Assembly (NCBI GenBank): GCA_018673925.1
Contig: JABHBL010000022.1
Coordinates: 186,001-250,000, forward strand
Length of the DNA: 64,000 nt
Direction of reading: 5' to 3'
Source: Fidelibacterota bacterium
GTDB taxonomy: Bacteria > Fidelibacterota > UBA8477 > JABMPR01
The translations under genes were made by a program, and so were the position numbers. This document shows, one piece after another, positions 28,568-38,154 of this stretch. Numbering within the stretch: position 1 is the stretch's first letter; the number at the start of each line of letters is the position of its first letter. The notes under the pieces were generated by a model. It made no database searches. It saw nothing but the letters and a program-made list of their open reading frames with translations, and had not been told where the DNA came from.

Positions 28568-29777
28568 ACTCTTTTATCTTTCTATAGAGTGTTCGCTCAG
28601 CCATCTGTAGCGCCTGAGCCGTTTTACGCTTATTAAAATTAAAACGTTCCAGACTTCTGGTGATAAGCTCTTTCTCAACCTGGGCAGCCGTTAGTGCACC
28701 CAGCATTTGAGGATTCAGGATGGTCCCAGAATCATCACTATGCACTTCACTATTGTGATCATCAGGCAATACTTCAAGGGCGGGATGATATTCTTCGCCA
28801 TTGCTTTCACCAGTTGGTCGAGGTGTCAAACCCTGGTCAATAAGACCCTTCATCTCAGCGATTTCACGTCTCAGCATGAAGAGTTGCTGAAGAATAAGTT
28901 CACGTTCTGCTTGATCAACATTACGATCCAGCTTAACTGGAAGTAATGGATTGAGTTCAGTCGGGCTGGATTCGGCATTCAAGTAACGATAAATTACTTC
29001 AGTCTTGATAACCCCTCCCTTTTCAAGAATGACCATGCTTTCAATAAAATTCTTTAGTTCACGAATATTGCCCGGCCAGCGATGCTGACTCATGACCTTT
29101 AAAGCACCTTCTGAAAAACCCTTAAATAGGATTTGATTCCTGATGGCACAATCATTGGCAAATTTATTGGCCAAAGTTGCAATATCATCGCGTCTATCTC
29201 TCAGGGATGGGACAGTAATGGTAATAGCCTTGAGCCGATAGAATAAATCTTTTCTAAATGAACCTGAATCAACCTCTTTTTCCAAATTTCGATTCGAAGC
29301 TGCTACGATGCGCACATCAACTTTCATTGACGATGATGAACCAACTGGTAGGAATTCACCCTGTTCCAAGACTCGCAACAATTTTACCTGTGTCTCAAGG
29401 GGGGTTTCACCAATTTCATCCAGAAAAATGGTACCACCATCTGCAGCTTGAAAATATCCCTTTCTATCACTCCCGGCACCGGTGAAGGCACCTTTCTTAT
29501 GTCCAAATAATTCACTTTCGATGATGCCAGCTGGGATAGCACCACAATTTACAATGACGAAGGGTTTATGGGATCTTCTGGAATGCTTATGTAGCGCAGA
29601 GGCAACCAGCTCCTTCCCTGACCCACTTTCACCTGCGATGAGGACTGAAATATCTGTGGGTGCTACCTGTTCAATAGTTTCCAGCATTGATTGGACCCCG
29701 GCAGATTGCCCAAGAATTCCAAATTTTCTCTGTAAGGTGTCAGTACGATTGTTTTCAAAATACATAGAGCTACTCAT
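28545..29777 (-). CDS. sigma54-dependent transcriptional activator (no receiver domain)
   Basis: A 410-residue enhancer-binding protein. The AAA+ domain starts almost at the N-terminus (FGILGQSAGVQSML): Walker A GESGSGKE (about 49-56), the sigma54-contact loop GAFTGA intact (KKGAFTGAGSDRKG), Walker B GGTIFLDEIGE and the sensor region RWPGNIRELKN. The C-terminal Fis-type helix-turn-helix is [28 protein letters not shown]. There is no sensory domain, so activity may be set by abundance or a partner. Between them lies an acidic linker (about 290-365). It starts 4 bases after uvrB and overlaps lptE by 23 bases; activators beside lptE recur in FCB genomes as far as I recall. Confidence 0.93.
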   Translation of the reverse strand: MSSSMYFENNRTDTLQRKFGILGQSAGVQSMLETIEQVAPTDISVLIAGESGSGKELVASALHKHSRRSHKPFVIVNCGAIPAGIIESELFGHKKGAFTGAGSDRKGYFQAADGGTIFLDEIGETPLETQVKLLRVLEQGEFLPVGSSSSMKVDVRIVAASNRNLEKEVDSGSFRKDLFYRLKAITITVPSLRDRRDDIATLANKFANDCAIRNQILFKGFSEGALKVMSQHRWPGNIRELKNFIESMVILEKGGVIKTEVIYRYLNAESSPTELNPLLPVKLDRNVDQAERELILQQLFMLRREIAEMKGLIDQGLTPRPTGESNGEEYHPALEVLPDDHNSEVHSDDSGTILNPQMLGALTAAQVEKELITRSLERFNFNKRKTAQALQMAERTLYRKIKEYEIVKEN

Positions 29778-29781
29778 ACTT

Positions 29782-31773
29782 TTAACGTTTCATCTCATTC
29801 TCGACCTTTTTGATCTCATCCCGGATCATGGCGGCTTTTTCAAAATCCAGACCTTCAGCAGCTCGAAGCATATCTTGCCTCATTGTATCGAGGAGTTCGC
29901 CAGTCACGTAATCAGTGTCATATTTTTTAAGGCTTTCCTTGATTGCCTCTTCTTTGCTGTGCATGGCATCCGCCACGCTGGTAATCCCCATAATTTCTTC
30001 CTGGGTTTTGTAAATGGTTACGGGTTCGATTCCATGTTCGTTATTGTAAGCCATTTGTCTGTCGCGACGTTGTTGGGTGGTATCTATGAGATATTGCATA
30101 CTATCTGTTACCTTATCAGCATAAAGGATGACTTTCCCGCTGGCGTGGCGAGCTGCACGGCCGGCTATCTGCATAAGTGAGGTTTTGCTCCTCAGGAATC
30201 CTTCTTTGTCAGCATCTATAATGGCTACCAGGGATACTTCCGGCAGATCCAAACCCTCTCTTAAGAGGTTGATACCAACAAGGACATCGAATTCACCAAG
30301 GCGTAAATCTCTAAGAATGGATATACGCTTAATACTATCAATCTCAGAATGGAGATAACGAACACGCAGATGATAATTTGTTAGGTAGTCGGTTAAGTCT
30401 TCGGACATGCGTTTGGTGAGCGTGACGACCAGTACACGTTCTTTATTTTCAACCCTTTTATTGATTTCTTCCATGAGATCATCAATCTGCCCCTCACTGG
30501 ATCGTAGATCAATCACAGGGTCCAGAAGTCCAGTAGGTCGAATCACCTGTTCTATCACCACTCCATCGGATTTTTCTAACTCATAATCAGCTGGTGTAGC
30601 CGTTGTAAAAATCACCTGATTCATTGAATGCTCAAATTCAGGAAGCTTGAGAGGCCGGTTATCAAGAGCCGAAGGCAGACGAAAACCATAGTCCACTAAA
30701 TTCCGCTTTCGTGAATAATCCCCATTGTACATCCCTCGGAATTGAGGCAATGTCACGTGCGACTCATCAATAATCATGAGGAAATCTTCTGGAAAGAAGT
30801 CCAGCAATGTAAAGGGTCTTTCACCCGGTTTTCGCCCAGTGAGATGGCGGCTATAATTCTCAATACCCGAACAATGTCCTACTTCTCTCAACATTTCCAT
30901 ATCAAATTTGGTGCGTTGCTCAATGCGCTGGGCTTCCAGCAACTGGTTATTGATGCGAAACTCCCCTACCTGTTCCTTGAGCTCCTCCTCAATATGACCC
31001 AATGCTTTAGCTATATGTTCATCTGATGTAACAAAATGCCTGGCTGGATAGACCACGCACACATCATCCTCAGTAAGAACTTCTCCAGTGAGAGGATCAA
31101 CTGTCATGATGTCTGTAACCTGATTACCCCAAAACTCTATACGAATAGCATTTTCGTTATATGCCGGGAAAATTTCAAGTACATCACCGCGCACCCTGAA
31201 TTTTCCACGTATAAAATTGATATCATTACGTTCATAGTAGATATCTACCAATTTGCGCATGATATCACGTTGATTGTAGCTCTGACCCTTATTGATAATA
31301 ACCAGTGATTTTTTGTATTCCTGGGGATCCCCTAAACCATAGATACACGAAACGGAAGCCACAACAATCACATCCTTGCGGGATAGTAAAGCGCTGGTAG
31401 CTTTTAGTCGCAGCTTATCAATCTCCTCGTTCATCGACATGTCTTTCTCGATAAATGTATCAGTTACAGGTAGATAGGCTTCAGGCTGATAGTAGTCATA
31501 ATATGAAATAAAATACTCAACAGCATTTTCAGGAAAGAATGATTTGAATTCTCCGTATAGTTGAGCTGCCAGCGTTTTATTGTGAGACACGATGAGGGTT
31601 GGTTTTTGGACCGCCTGGATGACATTCGCTACCGTATATGTCTTGCCACTGCCGGTCACACCAAGCAAAGTTTGAAAGGGAGTATTTGACTTTATACCAC
31701 CTACAAGTTCTTCAATTGCTTCGGGTTGATCGCCACTAGGGGAATATTCAGTTTTTAGTTTAAAATCTGCCAT
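29782..31773 (-). CDS. uvrB: excinuclease ABC subunit UvrB
   Basis: A 663-residue damage-recognition helicase of nucleotide excision repair, of standard length. Walker [15 protein letters not shown] (39-52), the beta-hairpin region [25 protein letters not shown], the DESH box in [32 protein letters not shown] and QIAGRAARH are all present. A C-terminal UVR domain ([22 protein letters not shown]) for UvrC binding is intact. It works with UvrA and UvrC, which are elsewhere. It is the first gene of the operon running to nadE. Promoter-like elements (TTGAGT-N17-TATGTA on the minus strand) lie in the 110-base divergent gap. Confidence 0.97.
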   Translation of the reverse strand: MADFKLKTEYSPSGDQPEAIEELVGGIKSNTPFQTLLGVTGSGKTYTVANVIQAVQKPTLIVSHNKTLAAQLYGEFKSFFPENAVEYFISYYDYYQPEAYLPVTDTFIEKDMSMNEEIDKLRLKATSALLSRKDVIVVASVSCIYGLGDPQEYKKSLVIINKGQSYNQRDIMRKLVDIYYERNDINFIRGKFRVRGDVLEIFPAYNENAIRIEFWGNQVTDIMTVDPLTGEVLTEDDVCVVYPARHFVTSDEHIAKALGHIEEELKEQVGEFRINNQLLEAQRIEQRTKFDMEMLREVGHCSGIENYSRHLTGRKPGERPFTLLDFFPEDFLMIIDESHVTLPQFRGMYNGDYSRKRNLVDYGFRLPSALDNRPLKLPEFEHSMNQVIFTTATPADYELEKSDGVVIEQVIRPTGLLDPVIDLRSSEGQIDDLMEEINKRVENKERVLVVTLTKRMSEDLTDYLTNYHLRVRYLHSEIDSIKRISILRDLRLGEFDVLVGINLLREGLDLPEVSLVAIIDADKEGFLRSKTSLMQIAGRAARHASGKVILYADKVTDSMQYLIDTTQQRRDRQMAYNNEHGIEPVTIYKTQEEIMGITSVADAMHSKEEAIKESLKKYDTDYVTGELLDTMRQDMLRAAEGLDFEKAAMIRDEIKKVENEMKR

Positions 31774-31884
31774 AATGACTTAAAATATACATATATGACA
31801 GAGAATCAACACTCAAGAGCTAATCTGATATTATTTTCTTTACGATAAAACCTACCATTTGCATTCACATCAATAAGCCCTAAA

Positions 31885-33672
31885 ATGATACCCATGCCAG
31901 ACACTCAGACGATCATCTTCTTCGCGATACTCATCCTTTCCATAATCGCCTTTATCCGCGAATGGTTTCCCATTGAGGTCACTTCCCTCTTAGTGCTGGC
32001 AGCATTACTACTCTCAGGACTCATTGATAAACATCAGGCTATCAGCGGATTTTCAAACAAAGCGGTGATCACAATTGGTGCAATGTTCATTTTGAGTCAT
32101 GCATTTACCAAGACAGGCTTTATCCGTGTGTTTACAATCTGGCTGGAAAACAATGGTCGTGGCAGGAATTGGTTGGTAACCACCCTGTTCTTGCTCTCTG
32201 TAAGCATATTTTCGGCTTTTATCAATAATACTGCAACGGTGGCCATACTTATCCCAGTGGCAACAGACTTATCACATCGGTTAAAAATCAGTGCCTCAAA
32301 AATAATGATACCACTGTCCTTTGCTGCTATTGTAGGTGGTACGTGTACTGTTATCGGAACGTCTACAAATCTGATTGTCAATGATATTGCCCTTGAGGCT
32401 GGGTTTCATATTGGGGTCTTTGAGCTGAGCAAACTGGGTGTCATACTCGTGATAGCGACTCTTTTGTATATTCTCATCGCTCAGAAATGGATTTTACCCT
32501 CACGCGTCCCGGTTTCTGGCCTCACCAAAAAATATCACCTCGGAACCTATCTTACTGAAGTCAAAATCCCTAAAGACTCACCGCTCAATGGACGAAAGTT
32601 TATGGATTTGAATCTTGGGCAGACTTATGAGTTGACCGTTTTAGAAATTATCCGTCATGGGAATCATATCACCACCAATATGCGAAACATTGTCTTAAAG
32701 GAAGATGATATCCTCCTTGTTCAATGTTCTGTGGACAAACTGCAGGTCTTTCGAACAGAACAAAAAGTTCTACTTTTAACTGATATTAAGATGGATGACA
32801 ATGAATTGGCTGATAATGAAAATATCCTCATGGAAGCCATGATCTCACCCAATTCAAGCCTGGCAGGATCTTCCCTCATGGAAGTGGACTTCCGGCGTCG
32901 TTATGGCTTGTTTGTTCTCGCTCTGCGCCGCTATCGTGAACTTATGCGGACCAAAGTGGCCCACGTCAAACTAAAACACTTTGACACATTGTTAATCTTT
33001 GGTTCAAGAACACGTATGGCCGGTTTGAATACTGATCCGAATTTTATCATACTTGAAGAATTGGACACAAAACTTCACAAAATAAAATATTGGTGGTTAG
33101 CTGTAGCTATTATCCCCATTGTCGTAGGAGTTGCTGCTCTGAATATCTTATCCATCATGGAAGCATCCCTCCTGGGAGCAATTTTAGTCATGGCCGCAGG
33201 GATTGTGCCTGCTCAGGAAGCGTATAAGTCCATTAATTGGACAGTAATTTTTCTAATTGCCGCACTTATACCACTGGGAGCTGCCATGGAAACCATTCAT
33301 TTATCGGAAAGAATTGGTGGAATTATCACCAGTGCCAGTAGCCAATTCGGACATGTCGGCCTCATTGGAATTCTATTCTTTATAACCATGTTGATGACTT
33401 CATTCCTCTCTCATACTGCAACTGCCATCATTATGACACCCTTGGCTATTAAGTCTGCTGGTGTACTGGGGCTTGATCCTATGCCCTTCATCATGACTAT
33501 CATGTTTGCGGCTTCACTATCTTTTATGACACCCAATGGGTACCAGACCAATACCATGGTATTTTCACCTGGTGGATATCGCTATATGGATTTTATGCGT
33601 GCAGGTATTCCCCTGCATATCATTCTGGGAATCATTGGTGTTATTCTGATACCAATTATCTGGCCTCTTTAG
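31885..33672 (+). CDS. SLC13/DASS family permease with TrkA_C domains
   Basis: A 595-residue transporter. The two membrane halves (about 8-205 and 400-595, roughly 12 helices in all) have the SLC13 substrate motifs INNTATVAILIPVA (first half) and SHTATAIIMTPLA (second half). A central hydrophilic insert of about 190 residues carries two TrkA_C-like domains: LTKKYHLGTYLTEVKIPKDSPLNGRKF and NSSLAGSSLMEVDFRRRYGLFVLAL. Such YfbS-type proteins may move sulfate, dicarboxylates or other anions; the substrate is not determinable. A possible alternative start is the ATG at 31894. Transcribed alone, divergent from uvrB. Confidence 0.93.
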   Translation: MIPMPDTQTIIFFAILILSIIAFIREWFPIEVTSLLVLAALLLSGLIDKHQAISGFSNKAVITIGAMFILSHAFTKTGFIRVFTIWLENNGRGRNWLVTTLFLLSVSIFSAFINNTATVAILIPVATDLSHRLKISASKIMIPLSFAAIVGGTCTVIGTSTNLIVNDIALEAGFHIGVFELSKLGVILVIATLLYILIAQKWILPSRVPVSGLTKKYHLGTYLTEVKIPKDSPLNGRKFMDLNLGQTYELTVLEIIRHGNHITTNMRNIVLKEDDILLVQCSVDKLQVFRTEQKVLLLTDIKMDDNELADNENILMEAMISPNSSLAGSSLMEVDFRRRYGLFVLALRRYRELMRTKVAHVKLKHFDTLLIFGSRTRMAGLNTDPNFIILEELDTKLHKIKYWWLAVAIIPIVVGVAALNILSIMEASLLGAILVMAAGIVPAQEAYKSINWTVIFLIAALIPLGAAMETIHLSERIGGIITSASSQFGHVGLIGILFFITMLMTSFLSHTATAIIMTPLAIKSAGVLGLDPMPFIMTIMFAASLSFMTPNGYQTNTMVFSPGGYRYMDFMRAGIPLHIILGIIGVILIPIIWPL

Positions 33673-33699
33673 AACCACACTATAGCTATTTCGTTAGAT

Positions 33700-33728
33700 A
33701 CAAAAACACCCGAATAAATCCGGGTGTT
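33700..33728 (-). terminator. intrinsic terminator of tRNA-Ser pair
   Basis: AACACCCG and CGGGTGTT form a perfect 8-base stem with an 8-base loop. On the minus strand it is followed by TTTTTG, placing it about 20 bases beyond tRNA-Ser(TGA). It may also slow read-through from the convergent SLC13 gene. Confidence 0.85.
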
Positions 33729-33747
33729 AAGGGTTACTAGTGTGAAG

Positions 33748-33830
33748 CGGAGGTGGAGAGACTCGAACTCCCAAGTCCTCACGGACGTCTGTTTTCAAGA
33801 CAGGTGACTTACCAATTAGCCTACACCTCC
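33748..33830 (-). tRNA. tRNA-Ser(TGA)
   Basis: The transcript folds with acceptor GGAGGTG/CACCTCC, a seven-base anticodon loop CTTGAAA (anticodon TGA, reading UCA), a serine-type long variable arm (GTCC-GTGA-GGAC) and T arm GGGAG-TTCGAGT-CTCTC. The discriminator is G, as expected for Ser. CCA is not encoded. Confidence 0.93.
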
Positions 33831-33877
33831 AGTGTAGCATTGTATCATTATTAAACCCAAATACTGGGTGAATAATG

Positions 33878-33964
33878 CGGAGACGGTAGGATTCGAACCT
33901 ACGGTACGCCAAAACGTACAACGGCTTAGCAAGCCGCCGCCTTAAGCCACTCGGCCACGTCTCC
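33878..33964 (-). tRNA. tRNA-Ser(GCT)
   Basis: Acceptor GGAGACG/CGTCTCC with discriminator G. The anticodon loop is TTGCTAA (anticodon GCT, reading AGC/AGU). There is a long variable arm (TACG...CGTA) and T arm with GGTTCGAATCC. It lies 47 bases upstream of tRNA-Ser(TGA) on the same strand and 64 bases after the VUT gene, so the pair may be co-transcribed. A full CCA is not encoded. Confidence 0.95.
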
Positions 33965-34028
33965 GTTTTGAAAAAGCGCGCAAATATAAACCAACCCAAT
34001 CTGAGGACAAATGAAAAGTGAGGCTCCC

Positions 34029-34742
34029 CTATTTCAATTCGTGTTTTGGTCCAAATCTTTGACTGAAATAGATAAATGGAGTATCGATAAACGCGACGAT
34101 AAGCTTGAGAACATAGGTTGTGAGAACAATCTGCCAGACCACAGACATGGGTAACACACTATCTGGGTCGAGGAACAACCTTGGAAAAACAGCAAAGGCC
34201 AGAATTGCAAATGTTATTGAATCAATCAACTGACTGGAAGCAGTAGATAAATTATTCCGTACCCAGAGTAATTTTCCTTCAAATTTGGCTTTCCAGAAAT
34301 GGAATGCCCAGACATCATGAAGTTGGGACACCAGATAGGCTATAACACTGGCCAGAACAATTCCAGGAGCAAAACTGAATATGGTATCCATACCTGCAGA
34401 AGCACCCCAATCATTTGGACTGGCATTATATAAGATCATAAATTGGGACATAATGAGGTAAAATAAGGTAGCCCCTAGTCCGATAAAAACACCCTTCCGA
34501 GCAGCAGCCTTGCCATAGTATTCAGAAAGAATATCTGTGCTGAGGAAAATGGCACCATACAAAACATTTCCACCGGTGGCCTCAAATCCAAAAAGAGTTA
34601 TGGTTTTTGTCACAAAGATATTAGCCAGGACATAATTGACCGCAATCAGAGCATAGAGCCAGTTCTTTCCCATGCGAAACGCAAATAGAACCATGGCCAG
34701 TCCAACAATGGTCTGGATAAAAAATATTAACTCGTTGCTCAT
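34029..34742 (-). CDS. queuosine precursor transporter (VUT/YhhQ family)
   Basis: A 237-residue membrane protein with about six helices. Family signatures: NYVLANIFVTKTITLFGF, STDILSEYYGKAAARKGVFIGL, the SQLHDVWAFHFWK segment and VRNNLSTASSQLIDSITFAILAF. VUT/YhhQ proteins import queuine or related 7-deazaguanine precursors for tRNA modification. I take the ATG at 34742 because it overlaps the thioesterase stop as ATGA; the alternative start 15 bases earlier is less likely. It is the third gene after accA and the thioesterase. Confidence 0.9.
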   Translation of the reverse strand: MSNELIFFIQTIVGLAMVLFAFRMGKNWLYALIAVNYVLANIFVTKTITLFGFEATGGNVLYGAIFLSTDILSEYYGKAAARKGVFIGLGATLFYLIMSQFMILYNASPNDWGASAGMDTIFSFAPGIVLASVIAYLVSQLHDVWAFHFWKAKFEGKLLWVRNNLSTASSQLIDSITFAILAFAVFPRLFLDPDSVLPMSVVWQIVLTTYVLKLIVAFIDTPFIYFSQRFGPKHELK

Positions 34743-35167
34743 TGTTCTGATTTCCATTTCTGTTTAAGGACTTGCTTTAATGAATCTGGCATTCGGGTTG
34801 GTTTTCCATTCATTTTCACAAATGCATGTATCGTTTTACCGCGATTTAAAACTTTATCTGGATCAGTATCATTAATTAGTGTGTAAAGAATTTCCATTTT
34901 GCCTTTGGGCCATTCCTTCACTTCAGTAATGCAGGTCAGATGGTCATCAAAACCAGGACCTCCGAAATAATCTGATTCACTACGGACTACGGGCATCATA
35001 ATGCCTTCTGCTTCCAGCGACTTATAGGTGAGTCCTAAATCTCGCATCATGTCTGTTCGAGCAGCTTCAAAGTATTCATAGTATCTGGAGTAGTACATGA
35101 CCCCCATTTGATCAATATCTTTATACCGAACTTTAAAATGATAGTCGTAGCGGATCATTCGCCTCAA
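34739..35167 (-). CDS. acyl-CoA thioesterase, hot-dog (YbgC/4HBT) family
   Basis: A 142-residue single hot-dog domain. The catalytic motif YKDIDQMGVMYYSRYYEYFEAAR (the Asp/Tyr-x-N-type active-site helix) is at about 15-37, followed by PVVRSESDYFGGPGFDDHLTCITEV. It probably hydrolyses short acyl-CoA or acyl-ACP thioesters. It overlaps accA by ATGA upstream and the VUT gene by ATGA downstream, so translation of all three is coupled; the accA link suggests fatty-acid metabolism. Confidence 0.88.
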   Translation of the reverse strand: MRRMIRYDYHFKVRYKDIDQMGVMYYSRYYEYFEAARTDMMRDLGLTYKSLEAEGIMMPVVRSESDYFGGPGFDDHLTCITEVKEWPKGKMEILYTLINDTDPDKVLNRGKTIHAFVKMNGKPTRMPDSLKQVLKQKWKSEQ

Positions 35168-36123
35168 TCGCCTTCCCAGGCACCCATATTCTCTATTTTA
35201 TGGATTCGTTTTTCAATCATCTCTTCAACAGAGAACTCTGTTATTGCACCGAGTTCTTCGAGAATGACTTCTTTCAGGATTTTGGCAGTGCCTTTATAGT
35301 CACGGTGTGCCCCACCCAGAGGTTCTTCTATGATTCTATCGGCTATTCCCATCTCCAAAAGATCTTCTGCAGTCACCCGCATAGCCTCAGCGGCTTTTTT
35401 CTTTTGGGTCGCATCTCTATACAAAATCGATGCACAACCTTCAGGAGAAATAACCGAATACCAGGTATTCTCCAACATGATGAGTCTATCACCTACTCCA
35501 ATACCCAATGCACCACCTGAGGCACCCTCACCAATTACAATGACAATGATTGGAACTGAGAGATGACTCATTTCAAATAGGTTTCTGGCAATGGCTTCAG
35601 CCTGACCACGTTCTTCTGCTTCCAAACCTGGATAGGCACCAATAGTGTCAACGAGTGTGACAACTGGTAAACCATATTTCTCAGCTAATTTCATGTGACG
35701 TAAAGCCTTGCGATAACCTTCAGGATAAGGCATCCCAAAATTGCGATAGAGGTTGTCTTTCGTAGACCGTCCCTTTTGCTGACCAATAATAACCATACGT
35801 TGTTCGTCAATACGAGCGATGCCGCTCACAATGGCCTTATCATCGCCGAAAAGGCGGTCTCCATGTAGTTCTACCCAGGAATCACACATGAGATCAATAA
35901 GATCCAGTGCGTGAGGACGATCGGCATGTCGAGCAAGTTCGACCCGCTGCCATCGAGACAGGTTTTTGGTGATCTTTTTGGATTGTTCGACTAGTTTTTT
36001 ACGGAGTTTTTTAACCTCCTTTTTCATATCCACATCTGTATCACTGGACATGATTTCCATTTCAATGATCTTTTGTTCTAAATCATGAATTGGTTTTTCG
36101 AACTCTAATACTGTTTTACTCAT
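35164..36123 (-). CDS. accA: acetyl-CoA carboxylase carboxyltransferase subunit alpha
   Basis: A 319-residue subunit of normal length. A coiled N-terminal region (residues 5-60) precedes the crotonase-like carboxyltransferase core. Landmarks: ARHADRPHALDLID, WVELHGDRLFGDDKAIVSG, VIIGQQKGRSTKDNLYRNFGMPYPEGYRKALR, PVVTLVDTIGAYPGLEAEERGQAEAIA, and the oxyanion region GEGASGGALGIGVGD. It carries out the carboxyl transfer making malonyl-CoA with AccD, which is elsewhere. AGGAAA lies about 6 bases upstream of the ATG. Confidence 0.97.
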   Translation of the reverse strand: MSKTVLEFEKPIHDLEQKIIEMEIMSSDTDVDMKKEVKKLRKKLVEQSKKITKNLSRWQRVELARHADRPHALDLIDLMCDSWVELHGDRLFGDDKAIVSGIARIDEQRMVIIGQQKGRSTKDNLYRNFGMPYPEGYRKALRHMKLAEKYGLPVVTLVDTIGAYPGLEAEERGQAEAIARNLFEMSHLSVPIIVIVIGEGASGGALGIGVGDRLIMLENTWYSVISPEGCASILYRDATQKKKAAEAMRVTAEDLLEMGIADRIIEEPLGGAHRDYKGTAKILKEVILEELGAITEFSVEEMIEKRIHKIENMGAWEGD

Positions 36124-36124
36124 A

Positions 36125-38131
36125 TTACTTTCCTAAGAAGGCTTTAATGATAATTTCAAAATCAAGGAGGACTGAATGATTGTGGAGATAGTAGTTCAAT
36201 AGTGAATACCTCTCATCTTCACTAAGCTGAGATCCCCCTCGCACGGATTCAAGACTGAAAATACCACGTTTAATATCCCATCCTTTGTCCATCAGATCAA
36301 TTGGGGATCCGACCAGGCTCAACTTTCCCCGAATCACAAGGGGAAGCAAGCTTAAATTACTCCAAAATGAGACCTGTCCATCGGGCATTTTGTAGCTGGA
36401 ATATGTCTTATCACCTATTCGAATATCTGTAGCTATCATATCTCTTGATTTTACCATAAGCGCTTGAAATGGTCGGAAGACGATGTAAAGAAAGGGTGTT
36501 ATAATTAAATCCTCAAACCGTTTTACAATTTTTGCACCGGTGTGGTAGTATTTAAAATCCATGTCTACAAACTGAACAGTCTGTAAATTCTCAACGGCAG
36601 ATTTTCCAACGATAAAAGAAAGATTACCGGGGACCAGTTTAATTTTGACTCCCTGTTGACTCAAGGTTGGTAAGTAGTCAAATATCTGACTCAGCTCAAT
36701 GTTATCAGAGGTGAATATGACATCGTCTATACGGTGATACTGAACAAGAGCCATCAAATCATCCAGGTGTCCGATTATCCTATCATCAGCATGCTCTTTA
36801 CCATCAGTTGCGATGATGCCCACAGGTGTATATCCAAGTCCAAGGTTAGTCATCAATCTTGAAAAGATATCGCTGGCACTTTTAAATTCGCCGATAACAA
36901 GGGTTCGTTGTGTACCCAATGCGAAATTCTCTGTCCGTCTTGATGAAGCTACTATTCTCCAACCTGAGATCCAGAAAAGTGCTCCCAGATAACTGATGAG
37001 CATAACAATGCGTGAGAATGCGTAATCTTTGAAAAAATATGTGAGAGTCACATTTATGAGGAATCCCAGGGTCGCTGCGAGTAAAGATCTACTTACTGAA
37101 TATTTGTATGTCCTGTATAATCCAAGACTTGTGATAACTGCTAGCCAGCTCCCCAGGTAAACGGGCAGAACGTATATGTATTGACTCAAAACATCGAAGG
37201 TTCTGAATTTGATATAAATAGCAATAAGAGTGAGAATCAAAAGACCTGATAGATCAAGCACATAGGCAGCTGCATTCTTACTGATATTGCTGAGAATTGA
37301 TAGAACATAGCGTGCAAAAATACCAAGACGCAGGACCCAGTGGATTGGAAATCGACTGGTAGATTTGAAATGCTTTTGGGCAAAGATATCCATAGCGCGG
37401 TAAAAGTGTGTATTGGTATCCCACAGGGCTACTTTTGATGATTCACCTTTGTAGTGTATGATGCTGGTTTCAGGTGTGTAATAGACTTTCCAGCCGGATT
37501 GGCCAAACCTGTAGCACCAGTCCAAATCCTCGCCGTACATAAAGAAGGTTTCGTCAAGTGTGCCGACCTGTTCCAATGCTTCCCGACGAATAAACATGCA
37601 GGAACCACTAATGGCTTCTACTTCATATGCTTCATCAGGATTGAGATGGGTCAGGTTGTAACGGCCAAACCACTTTGATTTTGGAAAAATATTGGCCAGA
37701 CCAAGCAGTTTGGTGAAAGCTACCCAGGGGGTTGGAAAACTTCTGCGACACGCCAACTGCAGACTACCATCATCGTTGAGGATTTTGCACCCCAGCATCC
37801 CAATTTTCTCATCCTCTTCCATAACTTGAATAAGTTTTTGGGGAGTATCCTCCTGCACCAGTGTATCAGGGTTGAGAAGCCAGATATAATCACCTCTAGC
37901 TTGTTTTATTGCCTGATTATTTGCTTTGGCAAATCCGAGATTATTCTGGTTTTGGATCAGATGAACTTCAGGAAACTGTGTTTGAAGCATTTCTATGCTG
38001 CCATCAACAGAGTGGTTATCTACAACAAATATTTCTGTTTCGATTGATTGTGTGGCCTTGAAAATGCTCTCCAGGGCCTGCTGTAAAAAGGCTTTTACAT
38101 TGTAATTGACAATAACAATGGAGAGCTTCAT
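36125..38131 (-). CDS. glycosyltransferase 2 fused to degenerate phosphoglycosyltransferase domain
   Basis: A 668-residue fusion. The start is set at the ATG giving MKLSIVIVNYN, the usual GT2 beginning; a longer frame overlaps the preceding gene. Residues about 1-250 are a WbbL-type GT2 (NNLGFAKANNQAIKQARG, WLLNPDT, FMYGEDLDWCYR). About 280-390 hold membrane helices like those of WbaP/WcaJ. About 400-520 is a Rossmann-like CoA_binding_3 domain (TLVIGEFKSASDI). The tail (520-668) aligns by eye with bacterial sugar transferases, but the catalytic Asp-Glu (xSLDELPQ) is SFWSNLSLLPLV and GPRP is GSPI. Phosphosugar transfer is therefore doubtful; GT activity is likely. Confidence 0.82.
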   Translation of the reverse strand: MKLSIVIVNYNVKAFLQQALESIFKATQSIETEIFVVDNHSVDGSIEMLQTQFPEVHLIQNQNNLGFAKANNQAIKQARGDYIWLLNPDTLVQEDTPQKLIQVMEEDEKIGMLGCKILNDDGSLQLACRRSFPTPWVAFTKLLGLANIFPKSKWFGRYNLTHLNPDEAYEVEAISGSCMFIRREALEQVGTLDETFFMYGEDLDWCYRFGQSGWKVYYTPETSIIHYKGESSKVALWDTNTHFYRAMDIFAQKHFKSTSRFPIHWVLRLGIFARYVLSILSNISKNAAAYVLDLSGLLILTLIAIYIKFRTFDVLSQYIYVLPVYLGSWLAVITSLGLYRTYKYSVSRSLLAATLGFLINVTLTYFFKDYAFSRIVMLISYLGALFWISGWRIVASSRRTENFALGTQRTLVIGEFKSASDIFSRLMTNLGLGYTPVGIIATDGKEHADDRIIGHLDDLMALVQYHRIDDVIFTSDNIELSQIFDYLPTLSQQGVKIKLVPGNLSFIVGKSAVENLQTVQFVDMDFKYYHTGAKIVKRFEDLIITPFLYIVFRPFQALMVKSRDMIATDIRIGDKTYSSYKMPDGQVSFWSNLSLLPLVIRGKLSLVGSPIDLMDKGWDIKRGIFSLESVRGGSQLSEDERYSLLNYYLHNHSVLLDFEIIIKAFLGK

Positions 38132-38154
38132 AAAATTAGGTTTTGAAGAAAGGA

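Noticed and set aside
29482-30180. 232-codon open frame on the plus strand
   Set aside because: It is antisense to the end of uvrB and the start of the sigma54 activator, both certain genes, and the product has no family character.
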